Source: Pseudarthrobacter psychrotolerans | GTDB taxonomy: Bacteria > Actinomycetota > Actinomycetes > Actinomycetales > Micrococcaceae | Assembly (NCBI RefSeq): GCF_009911795.1 | Contig: NZ_CP047898.1 | Location: forward strand, 2,232,001 to 2,296,000 | Direction: 5' to 3' | Length of the DNA stretch: 64,000 bases | Shown here: positions 51,685 to 61,294 of the stretch, one piece after another | Numbering within the stretch: position 1 is the stretch's first letter | Layout of the letters: each line of letters starts with the position of its first letter | Position numbers and translations under genes: made by a program | Notes under the pieces: generated by a model | Databases searched by the model: none | What the model was told of the DNA's origin: nothing | What the model saw: the letters and a program-made list of their open reading frames with translations, nothing else

Positions 51685-52833
51685 ATGAAGATAGTTGTTT
51701 TCACGTCCTTCTTCGCTCCGGCGTTCTTAGGCGGCGGGCCGATACGGACGTTGGTAGCTATGCTCCGAGGGGCCCCTTCAACGGTAGACACGGCAGTGAT
51801 AACGGGAAACACGGACTTGCAGTGTACCGAGCCGATGAACGTCCCAAGTGAACGGTGGGTCGAGCGCGACGGATCGCGGGTTTTCTACTGCAACGCCCGT
51901 TCGTGGATTTCTCTTTTGCGCGGTATGCGCGAGGTTTTGTCCTGGAAGCCCAACGTTGTTTATGTCAACAGCTTCTTTGACGCGAAGTACTCTATTATTC
52001 CGCAGCTCTTGTTCCGCACGGGGATTTTCCATCCGGATGTTTTTATCATTGCGCCCAGGGGAGAGTTCAGCCCCGGTGCTTTGACCATCAAAGGGACAAA
52101 AAAACAGGCATATTTGTTGGTGTTCCGGTTGATGGGGCTCCCAAGAAGGGTTTTGTGGCATGCTTCGACAGCGAACGAAGAACATGACATCCGTACCGTG
52201 CTCGGCCTTAAAGCCCGCATTCTCGTCCGGGAGGACGACACGCTGCTTCCTTCTGCTGCTGCCCCGGCCGAAGCACGCCTTGAGCCCGGCATTCTGCACG
52301 CGGTAAGCCTGTCCCGCCTTTCACCCAAGAAGGGCGTAGTCACTCTGCTGGAGGGACTTCAACGGGTCAGCGAGCCAATGGTGCTGGACGTGATAGGCCC
52401 GGCGGAGGACAGTGACTATTTCGAACAGTGCCGTGCTGCTGCAGCGGCTGTTCCGGCCAACGTGCAAGTCAACTTCGTTGGTCCGAAGGATCCTGACGAA
52501 ATACGCGCGACTCTGGCTGCCTATGACGTCTTCTTTTGTCCGACCAAAGGCGAGAACTTTGGCCACGTCATCGCCGAGGCATTATCTGTGAGCTGTCCGG
52601 TCCTGTGCGCCGATGTTACGCCATGGACCGAATTGCTGGCATCGGGAGGCGGCCAGGTGGTTCCTCAGAACACAGCGGAGGGATGGGCCCGGGTGGTGGA
52701 GTCTTACGCCCGGCTGACTCATGGAGAGCGTTTCGAACGACGGCTCGCCGCCGGCAAAGCCTATGATCAATGGCAATCCGACTCGTCACAACCGCATTTC
52801 TTTACCCTGCTGGAAAAGCACATCGCCGCCTAG
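51685..52833 (+). CDS. GT4-family glycosyltransferase
   Basis: 382 aa with GGAG before ATG 51685. GT-B fold: MKIVVFTSFFAPAFLGGGPI, then SLSRLSPKKGVVTLLEGL and the donor block CPTKGENFGHVIAEALSVSCP with Glu as the conserved donor-contact residue. Adds a sugar to the repeat unit of the neighbouring EPS locus. Confidence 0.9.
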   Translation: MKIVVFTSFFAPAFLGGGPIRTLVAMLRGAPSTVDTAVITGNTDLQCTEPMNVPSERWVERDGSRVFYCNARSWISLLRGMREVLSWKPNVVYVNSFFDAKYSIIPQLLFRTGIFHPDVFIIAPRGEFSPGALTIKGTKKQAYLLVFRLMGLPRRVLWHASTANEEHDIRTVLGLKARILVREDDTLLPSAAAPAEARLEPGILHAVSLSRLSPKKGVVTLLEGLQRVSEPMVLDVIGPAEDSDYFEQCRAAAAAVPANVQVNFVGPKDPDEIRATLAAYDVFFCPTKGENFGHVIAEALSVSCPVLCADVTPWTELLASGGGQVVPQNTAEGWARVVESYARLTHGERFERRLAAGKAYDQWQSDSSQPHFFTLLEKHIAA

Positions 52834-52847
52834 TACTACAGTCTCGT

Positions 52848-53015
52848 TTATGGGGTATGCCCGCGAGCCTTGTAATGACAATATCGGGCGCGGTGTTGGT
52901 CTTTCCGTCGCCAGGTTGAGTGTTCCAAGACGTGGTCCGGGCTGGTGGTGCGGTGCCATACGAGCCGGACGAGGAGCCGCCTGATTTCGGGCAGCGAGAG
53001 CCGGATCAGTTCCCC
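52848..53015 (-). mobile_element. C-terminal remnant of an IS701-like (DDE) transposase
   Basis: Encodes RLSLPEIRRLLVRLVWHR and then STWRRKDQHRARYCHYKAR, the tail of DDE transposases whose ends typically read WSRWRRRHQARARRCHY. Nothing of the catalytic core remains. Confidence 0.65.
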
Positions 53016-53183
53016 ATTTCCGGCGGCAGTGCCCCTTTTTTGGAGCGGATCACGGTAAGGAAGGTCGCGCCTGATGCAGTCAGGAACTGGCCAGCCTAAC
53101 TTGGCCCCTTTGCCACGCGCCAGAACCTCAAGCCGACCCGCAATGATTGCCTGAGCCTCATCCGCATCGTCTTGGAATGCCTG
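53016..53183 (-). pseudogene. fragment of an unknown gene interrupted by IS21-A (downstream part)
   Basis: Frame QAFQDDADEAQAIIAGRLEV continues upstream across the IS21-A target site into 55829-55890 (PCKDQAANAILTHRLY), when one TGCCTG copy is removed. No family recognised. It then fuses to the IS701-like tail at the left, so its own end is lost. Confidence 0.55.
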
Positions 53184-53317
53184 TGTCAATGGCCAATAGT
53201 TTGTGCCCATGGACGGCCAGCAGAAATGCCCGCTGGTGGCCATGAAAACTGCCCATTCATGGCCACCAGATCTGCCCACCAGGTGTTTGGTGGCGTTGGC
53301 CATGTTGGGTTGTGGTT

Positions 53318-54097
53318 TTAGTTCATTGGTGTGACTCCTTTTCCGGCCAGGGCCTGGCTGAGGCGGATTGAATCCCCTGAGGTCTGGCAGAGGTGGGCGT
53401 GGTGCAGCAGCCGGTCCACGGTTGCCGTGGCGAGGGTTTTGGGCATGAGCTCGTCAAAGCCGGCGGGATGCAAGTTTGAGGACACCGCGATGGAGCGCTT
53501 CTCGTAGGCGGCGTCGACGAGGCGGTAGAGGCCCTCGGCCGCGTCGGTGCCCACCGGCAAAAGTCCTATGTCATCGACCACCACTAAATCTGCGCGCAGG
53601 ATCCGGGCGACGACTTTGGTGACGCTGTCATCGGAGCGGTGGGCGCGCATAAGGGCACCGAGGTCCTCGAGGCGGAACCATGCGACCCGCATCCCGGCCT
53701 CGACGGCCTGCTGCCCGAGGGCCTCGAGGAAGAATGTCTTGCCTGTGCCGGAGGGGCCGCAGATCACGACGTTCTCCTTGCGTCCGATCCATTCCAGCGT
53801 CCGCAGTGCCTGCTGTGTCGGGGCGGGGATCGAGGAGGCGGCGGGGTCCCAGGTGTCGAAGGTTTTCCCGGTCGGGAAGCCCGCGGCTTTGCGCCGGGTG
53901 GCGAGCATGGACCGGGCCCGTCCGGCGGTTTCCTCGGTGAAGAGGGCTTTGATGACCTCGGCCGGTTCCCAGCGCTGGGCGCGGGCGGTCGCGATCAGTT
54001 CCGGGGCCAGAGCCCTCGCATGGGGCATCTTCAGCTGCCGCATCAGCGCCTCCAGCTCCGGCGCCAGCGCGGGTGCGGTGTCCGGGACGGGGCTCAT
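53318..54097 (-). CDS. istB: IstB ATPase of IS21-A
   Basis: 259 aa from ATG 54097. P-loop GPSGTGKT, Walker B LVVVDDIGLLP, and the AAA+ helper fold of IS21 IstB, which loads the transposase on target DNA. The ATG overlaps the istA stop (ATGA). The region upstream in frame is the tail of istA, not a signal. Confidence 0.93.
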   Translation of the reverse strand: MSPVPDTAPALAPELEALMRQLKMPHARALAPELIATARAQRWEPAEVIKALFTEETAGRARSMLATRRKAAGFPTGKTFDTWDPAASSIPAPTQQALRTLEWIGRKENVVICGPSGTGKTFFLEALGQQAVEAGMRVAWFRLEDLGALMRAHRSDDSVTKVVARILRADLVVVDDIGLLPVGTDAAEGLYRLVDAAYEKRSIAVSSNLHPAGFDELMPKTLATATVDRLLHHAHLCQTSGDSIRLSQALAGKGVTPMN

Positions 54098-55683
54098 GCG
54101 CTCTCCTCCAGAACGCCGGCGGCGCCGCCGGTTGCGGGTGGGCGGCCGATAGCGGCCCACCCGGCCGTGCCTTGGGTGAGGGACCGGGTTTCCCCGGCGG
54201 CATGGGTGGTGGTGCGGGTCAGGGCGGCGTTGAGGATCGAGGCGAGGTCCTTGTTCGCGAAGCGGCCATGGATGGCCGCGGTTCCCAGTGCGTGGTCGAC
54301 GTCTGCCTGGCCTGCGATCTTGGCCAGGGCGACCGCTTCGGCCATCTTCACGTTCATCCGGGCCGTGCCCGCCGCGGCGGCTTCGAGCAGCCAGGTCCGG
54401 GCGCCGTCCCCGATCGCGAGGAACTCGACCTCCGCGGCCGTCCTGGCTTTCGCCGTGTAATCGCCCGGGATCCTGGGCCGGTGGTCCGGGAAGTGCGCGT
54501 CGTTGATCGCCGGGCTGCCGGGCCGGGCGCGCGGGTGCCGGGCGACTTCCACCGGGCCCTTGCTGCCGTGGTGGACCACGATGACCTGCTCGTCGCCTCC
54601 GGCGCCGTGGGATCGGACGAACACCTTCGCGCCGAGCAGATAGGCCGGGACGGAGTATTGGCCGTTCTCGAACGTGACCATCGGTGTGTTCTCCGGGACG
54701 CTGCGGGAGAGGCCGAACGCGACCGTGTGCGCGGTGTCCGGGATGCGGTGCAACCGTGGCGCTTCCTCGGCCAGCATCGCGGCGGGTTTGCGTCGGGTCG
54801 CACGGTGCTCACGGTTGTTGACCTCGTCCATGAACGCCTGGCAGGCCGCTTCGATCTCGGCGAAGGAAGCATAATCGGCGCGCAGGTTGGTGTCCTTGGG
54901 CACGATGTCGGCTTTGGCGATCTTCACCGAGGCCTCCACCCCGCCCTTGGACGCGGGATCCGCCGGCTGGCAGGTCAGCACCGTGACACCGTAATGGCGG
55001 GCGAAGTCGACCGTCTGCTGGTTACGGACCGGGACCCCGGCGACATGGGAAACGGTGACCGTCTTCTCGTTATCCGTCAGGACGTAGGTCGGGGCGCCGC
55101 CCATGACACGGAACGTGCGGTCCAGCGCCGCGAACACACTCGGCGCCGTCCGATCCCGCAGGGCGATCACGACCCGGAACCTCGACCAGGCCAGCCACGC
55201 CACGAACAGCACGGTCTTCTTCCCCTCGATCAGGGGACCGTCGCCGAAATCGTATTGGATCCACTGCCCAGGCTCGGTCACCCAGGGGCGGTGCACCCGG
55301 ACATGGCCCAGCCGCCAGGCCGCGCGGACCTGCGCGACTGCCCGGCGGGTCGAGCGTTCCGAACCCCTGTAGCCGAGGGCCTGGAGTTTCTCGTGGGCCT
55401 TGTCGGCGCGGATCTTGCCCTTGGAGGCCTCGATCCACTCTTCGATCTTGGGCAGGAACGCATCGGTGACCCGGCCCCGGTAGACCGGCTCGGCGATCGG
55501 TTGGCCCGCGTCCCGGGCAGCGACGTGCCGGGCGACCGTGTGGTGCGAGCAGCCGGTGAGCTCCGCGGCCGCACGCAACGATCCGGTCAGGTCATACGCA
55601 GCAAGTATTTCCATGATTTCTCCGTCAAACTTCATTAGGGCCTCTTCCCGAGCGACTTTGGTGCGTCTAGACACCGTCATCAA
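54094..55683 (-). CDS. istA: IstA transposase of IS21-A
   Basis: 529 aa. N-terminal HTH (LRAAAELTGCSHHTVARHV), then a DDE core: IQYDFGDGPLIEGK (D), VLTDNEKTV (D), DPASKGGVEASVKIAK (E). Intact frame. Confidence 0.93.
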   Translation of the reverse strand: MMTVSRRTKVAREEALMKFDGEIMEILAAYDLTGSLRAAAELTGCSHHTVARHVAARDAGQPIAEPVYRGRVTDAFLPKIEEWIEASKGKIRADKAHEKLQALGYRGSERSTRRAVAQVRAAWRLGHVRVHRPWVTEPGQWIQYDFGDGPLIEGKKTVLFVAWLAWSRFRVVIALRDRTAPSVFAALDRTFRVMGGAPTYVLTDNEKTVTVSHVAGVPVRNQQTVDFARHYGVTVLTCQPADPASKGGVEASVKIAKADIVPKDTNLRADYASFAEIEAACQAFMDEVNNREHRATRRKPAAMLAEEAPRLHRIPDTAHTVAFGLSRSVPENTPMVTFENGQYSVPAYLLGAKVFVRSHGAGGDEQVIVVHHGSKGPVEVARHPRARPGSPAINDAHFPDHRPRIPGDYTAKARTAAEVEFLAIGDGARTWLLEAAAAGTARMNVKMAEAVALAKIAGQADVDHALGTAAIHGRFANKDLASILNAALTRTTTHAAGETRSLTQGTAGWAAIGRPPATGGAAGVLEESA

Positions 55684-55828
55684 ACCCCGGGGAGAGGCTC
55701 CTGCCGCTTAAGCAGCAGGGCTAACTAAAAGAAGTGGGCAGATCTCATGGCCACCGGCGGGCAGTTTTCGTGGCCGTCAGTGGGCAGTTCCGTGGCCGCC
55801 TATGGGCAGTTTTTCATGGCCGCTAACA

Positions 55829-55890
55829 TGCCTGGTACAAACGGTGAGTCAGTATCGCATTGGCTGCTTGGTCCTTACATGGCGCAGGAT
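55829..55890 (-). pseudogene. fragment of an unknown gene interrupted by IS21-A (upstream part)
   Basis: Short part of the frame restored across IS21-A (see 53016-53183). It lies directly behind the stop of the large split gene at 55891 in a different frame. Its own start codon is not seen. Confidence 0.5.
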
Positions 55891-56371
55891 CTACGGATGT
55901 ACTGCAGCGAGAGCTGCTTTTCGACCGGCGTCGGTCTGCCATACTGCTTTCGCGTTGCGGTTCATGTCGAGATAGAACTGGGAGAACCATGACTTGTCGC
56001 ACACGGCTCGCAACTCAGAGATGAATAGGAATAAATCTTCGAGACCCGTGTGCAGGTAGAGAAAGTTCCACCAGTAATCGGTGAACGCTTTTATATTGTA
56101 TGCCACCCACTTTTCGTCGATGGGATGCACACCATTATATGGGTCCAACAAAGGGGCTGCGATTCCTGGGGGAAAGTGATCCGCCCGGATTTCACTGGTG
56201 TAATAGAGCCCTCCGAGGTAGTCACCCCCATAGATGTCGACAGCTACCATCGGAAAGCGTCCGGTCGATCTCAACCAGCTGAGTTGCTCTTCGGTCAAAT
56301 TGTGGTTCGTGCGGAGTCCATTCCACCTCTTTGAGAAGACTTTACCGAGAGCATCGGCATAGCTGAATATT
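55891..56371 (-). pseudogene. large unknown gene, 3' fragment (behind IS21-B)
   Basis: After the GGCCT duplication the frame reads RPIFSYADALGKVFSKRWNG and ends RKAALAAVHP-stop at 55891. It contains an aromatic, membrane-like mid segment (DYWWNFLYLHTGLEDLFLF). It is the C-terminal third of one gene with 58922-59492 and 63083-63545. Confidence 0.75.
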
Positions 56372-56520
56372 GGCCTTCAGGGGGTCCAGAGGTAGTGCGG
56401 GTGAGCGCCGTGGTCGGAATCCCGATTGGCGTGGGTGAGCGCCAGTGTCGGTGTGGGTGAGCGCCATCTGTAAGGCTCCTTCCACCACGTGAGGGCCACG
56501 TGGTGGAAGGATTACCGGCA

Positions 56521-58077
56521 ATGGTACGGAAGATCAAGGCGAAACTGGTTTTGCAGTTTCGCAATCAAGGCCTATCGGGCAGGGCTATCTCGTCTGCTCA
56601 GGGCATGTCTCGGCACAGCGTTCAGGCGGTGATCGCGGCTGCTGATCGGGCAGGGCTCGGCTGGGATGACGTTGCTGATTTGTCTGATGGTGAGGTTTAT
56701 CTGGCGCTATTTCCCGGCCGCGGGGTGCGCGAGAGCGTGTTTATGCAGCCGGACTGGGGCCAGGTGCACGGGGAGCTGGCCAGGGTTGGGGTGACGTTGA
56801 AGCTGCTGCACCAGGAGTATGTCGACGGATCCGGTCGGGCGGGGCAAGCGGCGATGAGTTATGACCGGTTCTGCAGGCTTTATGGCGATCACGCGATGGT
56901 CACTGGCGCCTCGTCCCGGGTCGGCCACAAGGCCGGCCGCAGCATCGAGGTCGACTGGTCTGGGCCGACGATGCAGCTGGTCGATCCGGCAACGGGAGAG
57001 GTCTCGAAGGTGTATTTGTTCGTCGCGTGTCTGCCGTTCAGCAGGTATGCGTTCGTGGAGGCGTGCCTGGATATGCGGCAGGATTCGTGGCTGCGCGCGC
57101 ATGCGGAGATGTTCGCGTTCTTCGGCGGCACGGTCCCGCGGCTCGTGCCCGACAATCTCAAGACCGGGGTGATCTCTCATCCGCGCGAGGGCGAGGTCGT
57201 GCTCAACGACGCGTATCGGGAGATGGCGGCGCATTATTCAGCGGCGGTACTACCGGGCCGAGTGAGGCACCCGAAGGACAAGGCGAGCGTGGAAAACACT
57301 GTCTCGCACGTCGCAACCTGGGTGATCGCCGGGTTGAGGAAAGAGGTGTTCACGAGCCTGGCGCAGTTGCGGAGACGGATTCGGGAGCAGATCGATGCCT
57401 ATAACAGGCAGCCGTTCCAGAAGCGGGAGGGCTCCCGGCTGAGCGTGTTCACCGCCGAGGAGAAGCCGGTGTTGCAACCGCTGCCGGCGGTGGCGTTCGA
57501 GATCAGCACCTGGACCTATGGGCGCAAAGTTGGGCGCAACGGCCACGTGGTCTGGGCGAAGAACTTTTACTCCGTGCCGTTCGCCCACATCGGCTCGAAT
57601 GTTGATCTTCGTGTCACGGAGACCATGCTGGAGATATATCGCAGCGATGAGCGCCTCACCAGCCACCTGCTGCTGCCAGCGACGACGGCGAACCAGCATC
57701 AGACGAACGAGGCGGACCTTCCGGAGGGTCGCAGCTGGCAGGCGTGGGACCGGGCCCGGATCGATGAATGGGCGTTACGGATGGGCCCGGCAACCGTGAC
57801 GGTGATCAGCAAGATCTTCGAGTCCGTGCCCGTCGAGGAGGCCGGCTACGACCCCGCGCTGGCGGTGCTGCGCCTGTCCCGCCGGTTCTCCCCGGCCCGG
57901 GTGGAAGCGGCCAGCCAGCTCGCGCTGCGGGGGCCGATACGATCGCCCCGCTACGCCCACCTGCGGCCGATCCTGGATACCGGGCAGGACAAAACCGGGA
58001 TCGTCCCTGATGAGCCGGAGGGAGACGATGGCGGATACGTGCGGGGCGGCGCCTACTACGCCGGAGGGGCTCGATGA
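56521..58077 (+). CDS. istA: IstA transposase of IS21-B
   Basis: 518 aa from ATG 56521. N-terminal HTH (LSGRAISSAQGMSRHSVQAV) and DDE core: IEVDWSGPTMQ (D), RLVPDNLKTGV (D), HPKDKASVENTVSH (E). The stop overlaps the istB start (ATGA). Confidence 0.93.
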   Translation: MVRKIKAKLVLQFRNQGLSGRAISSAQGMSRHSVQAVIAAADRAGLGWDDVADLSDGEVYLALFPGRGVRESVFMQPDWGQVHGELARVGVTLKLLHQEYVDGSGRAGQAAMSYDRFCRLYGDHAMVTGASSRVGHKAGRSIEVDWSGPTMQLVDPATGEVSKVYLFVACLPFSRYAFVEACLDMRQDSWLRAHAEMFAFFGGTVPRLVPDNLKTGVISHPREGEVVLNDAYREMAAHYSAAVLPGRVRHPKDKASVENTVSHVATWVIAGLRKEVFTSLAQLRRRIREQIDAYNRQPFQKREGSRLSVFTAEEKPVLQPLPAVAFEISTWTYGRKVGRNGHVVWAKNFYSVPFAHIGSNVDLRVTETMLEIYRSDERLTSHLLLPATTANQHQTNEADLPEGRSWQAWDRARIDEWALRMGPATVTVISKIFESVPVEEAGYDPALAVLRLSRRFSPARVEAASQLALRGPIRSPRYAHLRPILDTGQDKTGIVPDEPEGDDGGYVRGGAYYAGGAR

Positions 58078-58823
58078 GCCGCCTGGATGCGGAGACCAAA
58101 CGCAAGCTGCGCGAGATGAACGCGGGCGAGTTGCTGGAGGCCATCGATACCCAAGACGAGAGGCTGAGTATCAGCTTGCCGTTCGAGGATCGTGTCCGGC
58201 TGGTCGTCGATGACGCCTATTCGTCGTTTACGCATTCCAAGGTGACCGGCTTGATCCGGCGGGCAGGACTGCGTTATCCGAACGCGGATTTGCGCCGCAT
58301 CGATCTTCTCGACGAGCGCGGTCTTGACCGGCAGCTGCTGACCCAGCTGGGCACCTGCTCGTTCGTGGGCAGGCAGCAGAACGTCGTCTTGCAGGGGTTC
58401 ACCGGGTCGGGGAAGTCGTATCTGGGATGCGCGGTCGCCAAACGCGCCTGCGAGCACCGAATCCGCGCACATTACGTCCGTATGCCAGACCTCGAGGAAG
58501 AATGGGTCGCCGCGCAAGACAGGCCCGGCGGTTCCGGTAAATTCCTGCGAAAGTATGCGGCATTCACGCTGCTGGTCATCGACGAGTGGCTCCTGGACCG
58601 ACCCACGGAACCGATGCGAGGCATGCTGCTGGAACTGATGGAGCGCCGCTACGGCGAGACCTCAACAGTGTTCTGCACCCAGTATTTGCAGAAGGACTGG
58701 CACCAGCGGCTCGGCTCCGGCGTCCATGCGGACGCGATCATGGACCGGATCATCCACAACACGATCTGGGTCGAGACCGGCAACTACAACATGCGCGAAC
58801 ACGCAGCACTCGTGAGCGCCTAA
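58074..58823 (+). CDS. istB: IstB ATPase of IS21-B
   Basis: 249 aa. P-loop GFTGSGKS, Walker B LLVIDEWLLD, and IIHNTIWVETGNYNMRE near the end as in IstB helpers. Overlaps istA by four bases. Confidence 0.93.
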   Translation: MSRLDAETKRKLREMNAGELLEAIDTQDERLSISLPFEDRVRLVVDDAYSSFTHSKVTGLIRRAGLRYPNADLRRIDLLDERGLDRQLLTQLGTCSFVGRQQNVVLQGFTGSGKSYLGCAVAKRACEHRIRAHYVRMPDLEEEWVAAQDRPGGSGKFLRKYAAFTLLVIDEWLLDRPTEPMRGMLLELMERRYGETSTVFCTQYLQKDWHQRLGSGVHADAIMDRIIHNTIWVETGNYNMREHAALVSA

Positions 58824-58829
58824 TCCTGC

Positions 58830-58880
58830 GCCAGAGAGCGTCAGCGGCGCCAAGCCACGCGACTGCTGGCGCTCTCTGGC
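58830..58880. repeat. long hairpin in the right end of IS21-B
   Basis: 16-bp stem GCCAGAGAGCGTCAGC with its complement at 58865-58880 (one G-T pair). Overlaps the terminal GAGCGCC modules, so it may have a transposition or termination role. Confidence 0.6.
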
Positions 58881-58921
58881 ACGATCCCCGGCGCTCAACC
58901 GCACGAATGGGTGGCGCTCAG

Positions 58922-59492
58922 GGCCTCAAATACTCAGCATAGCTGCTGATCTCTTGGCAATTGAGAGCGTATTCCTCAGGTGACTGCGCCCCGAATGACT
59001 TCAGGACGATCAGCCTGGCAATGATTGCGTAAAGGAGCACGGGCTGCGCCCACCGGTAGTCCCAAACCTGGTTGAGCGGGAGCCTTTCCGCTCGATCTGG
59101 GATGTGTGGCATCCAACCCCGGTCATACGAGGTTGGATCCCCGGACTGGGAGATAGCAGCGAGACTGTACGGTCTGAGCCAGTACCCATCCCCAGTACTG
59201 ATGAACGTGTTGACGGCCAGGCGCGAGTCACGGTCCGCGAGAGCGATCTTGTCTGCCCATACCGGGTCGTTTCGGGAAGCATGAGTTGCTACGAAGGCAT
59301 GAGCTGTTTGGATCGATGTGGTGGAGTGCGCCATAAGGTAGACAAGGTTATCTTTTCGGAGTGATTCCCATGCTCCGAGGTTGAAGTCCTCAATACGACT
59401 CAGGGTTTCGTGTATCTGCTGGAGCTGCTCCAAGAGCGGGTCGGGTGCCTCCGTGGCCCCGCTGATCCAATCGTTGAACTTCTTGATGAATT
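58922..59492 (-). pseudogene. large unknown gene, middle fragment (between IS21-B and IS21-C)
   Basis: Encodes EFIKKFNDWISGATEAP up to CQEISSYAEYLR. It joins in frame to 63083-63545 when IS21-C and one CATAG copy are removed, and to 55891-56371 when IS21-B is removed. Contains a WDYRWAQPVLLYAIIARLIV hydrophobic helix. Family unknown. Confidence 0.75.
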
Positions 59493-59849
59493 CATAGTGT
59501 TAACGCCAACCGAAAATAGGGCCAGAAACGCCAACCGAAAATAGGGCCACCGACCATTATGGAAGGTGATCAATTTGGATGATTGGGCGGAGATACGCCA
59601 CCTGTTTTCAACGGGCAAGCACTCGAAGCGTGAGATCGGCAGGATCGTGGGGGTTTCCCGCGGAACCGTTGACCGGGCGCTGGAGTCGGACCGGGCGCCG
59701 AAGTATCAGCGGGCGGCCGGAGTGTCGAGTTTTGATGCGTTTGCCCCCAGGGTTCGGGAGTTGTTGGTGAAGACGCCGACGATGCCGGCCGCGACGCTCG
59801 CGGAGCGGGTGGGCTGGTCTGGTTCCGCGTCGCTGTTCCGGGCCAAGGT

Positions 59850-61294
59850 GGCTCTTCAAGGTTCCCGGGGAATGGTCTGCTGAGATGATTGCTCATGCTG
59901 CCATCCGGGCTGCACTTCTCAAGAGAATACGCGATTTGTAATTGATTGGGTTGCGGTAGCCGCGGGCGGTTCGTTTGATGTGTTTTATCGCGGTGTTGTT
60001 GGCTTCTACTTTGGCTGTTGTAGCGCCGGTGACGATGAGGACTTCGATCTCGGCCCACCAGCGGCACACGGTCCGGTAGAGCCTGTTCGTCTCCGGCATC
60101 GCGGCCCGTTCCACCAGGTCGGCGAGGGCAGTCTTCGCGGCGGCTGCGTCCTCGAGGGACCCGGTGGAGAGCAGGGTGCGGAGTTGTTCCTTGACCTGCC
60201 AGGCGGCCTGGAGGCTGCCGGTCGGATCGTCGGCAGCGAACACGCCCGCCAACCGGTGATGTCCACGTTCTGAGAGGTTCTCGTTGGCCTTCAGCAGCAG
60301 CATCCGGTTCGCCCACGCCGGGTCCGTGGTCCTGCCCCGCCGGCCCCGAACCTGCTGGGACAGGCCCTGACGGACGGTGGTGAGCATGTCGTTGGCCAGC
60401 ATCGTCACGTGGAAAAGATCCACCGAGACCGCCGTGCGCGGCAACCACATCCGTAGTGCTTTCCGGAAGGCCGCGGACGGGTCGATCGCGACGACCTGCA
60501 CCCCAAGCCGCCAGTCCAGTGGCCGGGCGAAGAGCCAGTTCCCGACGCCCTTGTGGTCACGTCCGTCCACGATGCCCAGGACCTGGCCGGTGTCCAGATC
60601 CACGATCGTTGTCATCCAGGGCTCGTACCGGATCCATGCCTTGGTGCCGGGGTCCTGGAAGAACCGCACGGACCGGTACCGGTGCTCATCGATGCCCAGC
60701 ATCCTGGGTGCCAGCAGGTCCACGTCCGGCAGGCGCAGGGCGGCGTCGCCGATGATCTGCTGGACCAGCCACCACGAGATCCCGAACGCCACGGCGGTCT
60801 CGGACACTGCCCGCCCCGAGGTGATGACCGCCTCCAGCACCGACTGCCGTAGCCGCCGCGTCGACCGGGCCCGGCGCGGGACCTGCGGCGTCGCTTCGCA
60901 GAACGATTTCCGCTCGCACAAATACTCGTCACAGAACCAGCGCCGCTTGTCCCAGAGCAGCACCACCCGGCCAGCGACCGGAATGTCACGCAGCCGCTGG
61001 CAACGGCGCTCCTTCACCCGGAAGGCGACGACGCCGCAACTCGGGCAGCCCGGCGGAAATGTCGTCTCCACCGTAATGTGGCGTGCCCCGTCAGGAAGCA
61101 GCACGGCGGCCGTGACACGGTAATCAGGCAGGTTGAAGATCAAGCTGGCAGCATCATCGGCCGCCAAAGTAGGCTCTAACAAGGCTCGTGGTTCCTGTTC
61201 AGGTTGAATGCGTAGATAACACTCATCCCAGCAGGACCACGAGTCCTCTGCTAGCTACAACACGAACCTATTTCCCCGGGAACCTTGAAGAGCC
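59850..61294 (-). mobile_element. ISL3-family insertion sequence, nested in IS21-C
   Basis: 1445 bp. Inverted ends GGCTCTTCAAGGTTCCCGGG / CCCGGGAACCTTGAAGAGCC. 8-bp target duplication GCCAAGGT at 59842-59849 and 61295-61302, as expected for ISL3. Confidence 0.93.
59893..61182 (-). CDS. ISL3-family transposase
   Basis: 429 aa. N-terminal zinc finger (FPPGCPSCGVVAFRVKERRC and a following Cys pair), HTH, and DDE core: MLGIDEHRYRSVRF (D), VVAIDPSAAFRKAL (D), KVEANNTAIKHIKRTARGYR (E). Intact, so the element may still be active. Confidence 0.93.
   Translation of the reverse strand: MLEPTLAADDAASLIFNLPDYRVTAAVLLPDGARHITVETTFPPGCPSCGVVAFRVKERRCQRLRDIPVAGRVVLLWDKRRWFCDEYLCERKSFCEATPQVPRRARSTRRLRQSVLEAVITSGRAVSETAVAFGISWWLVQQIIGDAALRLPDVDLLAPRMLGIDEHRYRSVRFFQDPGTKAWIRYEPWMTTIVDLDTGQVLGIVDGRDHKGVGNWLFARPLDWRLGVQVVAIDPSAAFRKALRMWLPRTAVSVDLFHVTMLANDMLTTVRQGLSQQVRGRRGRTTDPAWANRMLLLKANENLSERGHHRLAGVFAADDPTGSLQAAWQVKEQLRTLLSTGSLEDAAAAKTALADLVERAAMPETNRLYRTVCRWWAEIEVLIVTGATTAKVEANNTAIKHIKRTARGYRNPINYKSRILLRSAARMAA

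Larger units (their letters stand above)
53184..55828 (-). mobile_element. IS21-family insertion sequence A
   Basis: 2645 bp. The ends are multi-repeat terminal regions with GGCCA/CTGCCC modules about every 24 bp in both. A 6-bp target duplication TGCCTG flanks it (53178-53183 and 55829-55834). Carries istA and istB, both intact. Confidence 0.9.
56377..58921 (+). mobile_element. IS21-family insertion sequence B
   Basis: About 2.5 kb. Both ends carry repeated GAGCGCC modules. GGCCT occurs at 56372-56376 and 58922-58926 as the likely target duplication. Removing the element restores the frame of the interrupted gene. Outermost bases are uncertain by 1-2 bp. Carries intact istA and istB. Confidence 0.8.

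Noticed and set aside
56377..58921. IS21-B ends at the outermost TGCGG modules (56396 and 58903)
   Set aside because: That placement gives no target duplication, while 56377-58921 restores the interrupted reading frame and has a GGCCT duplication.
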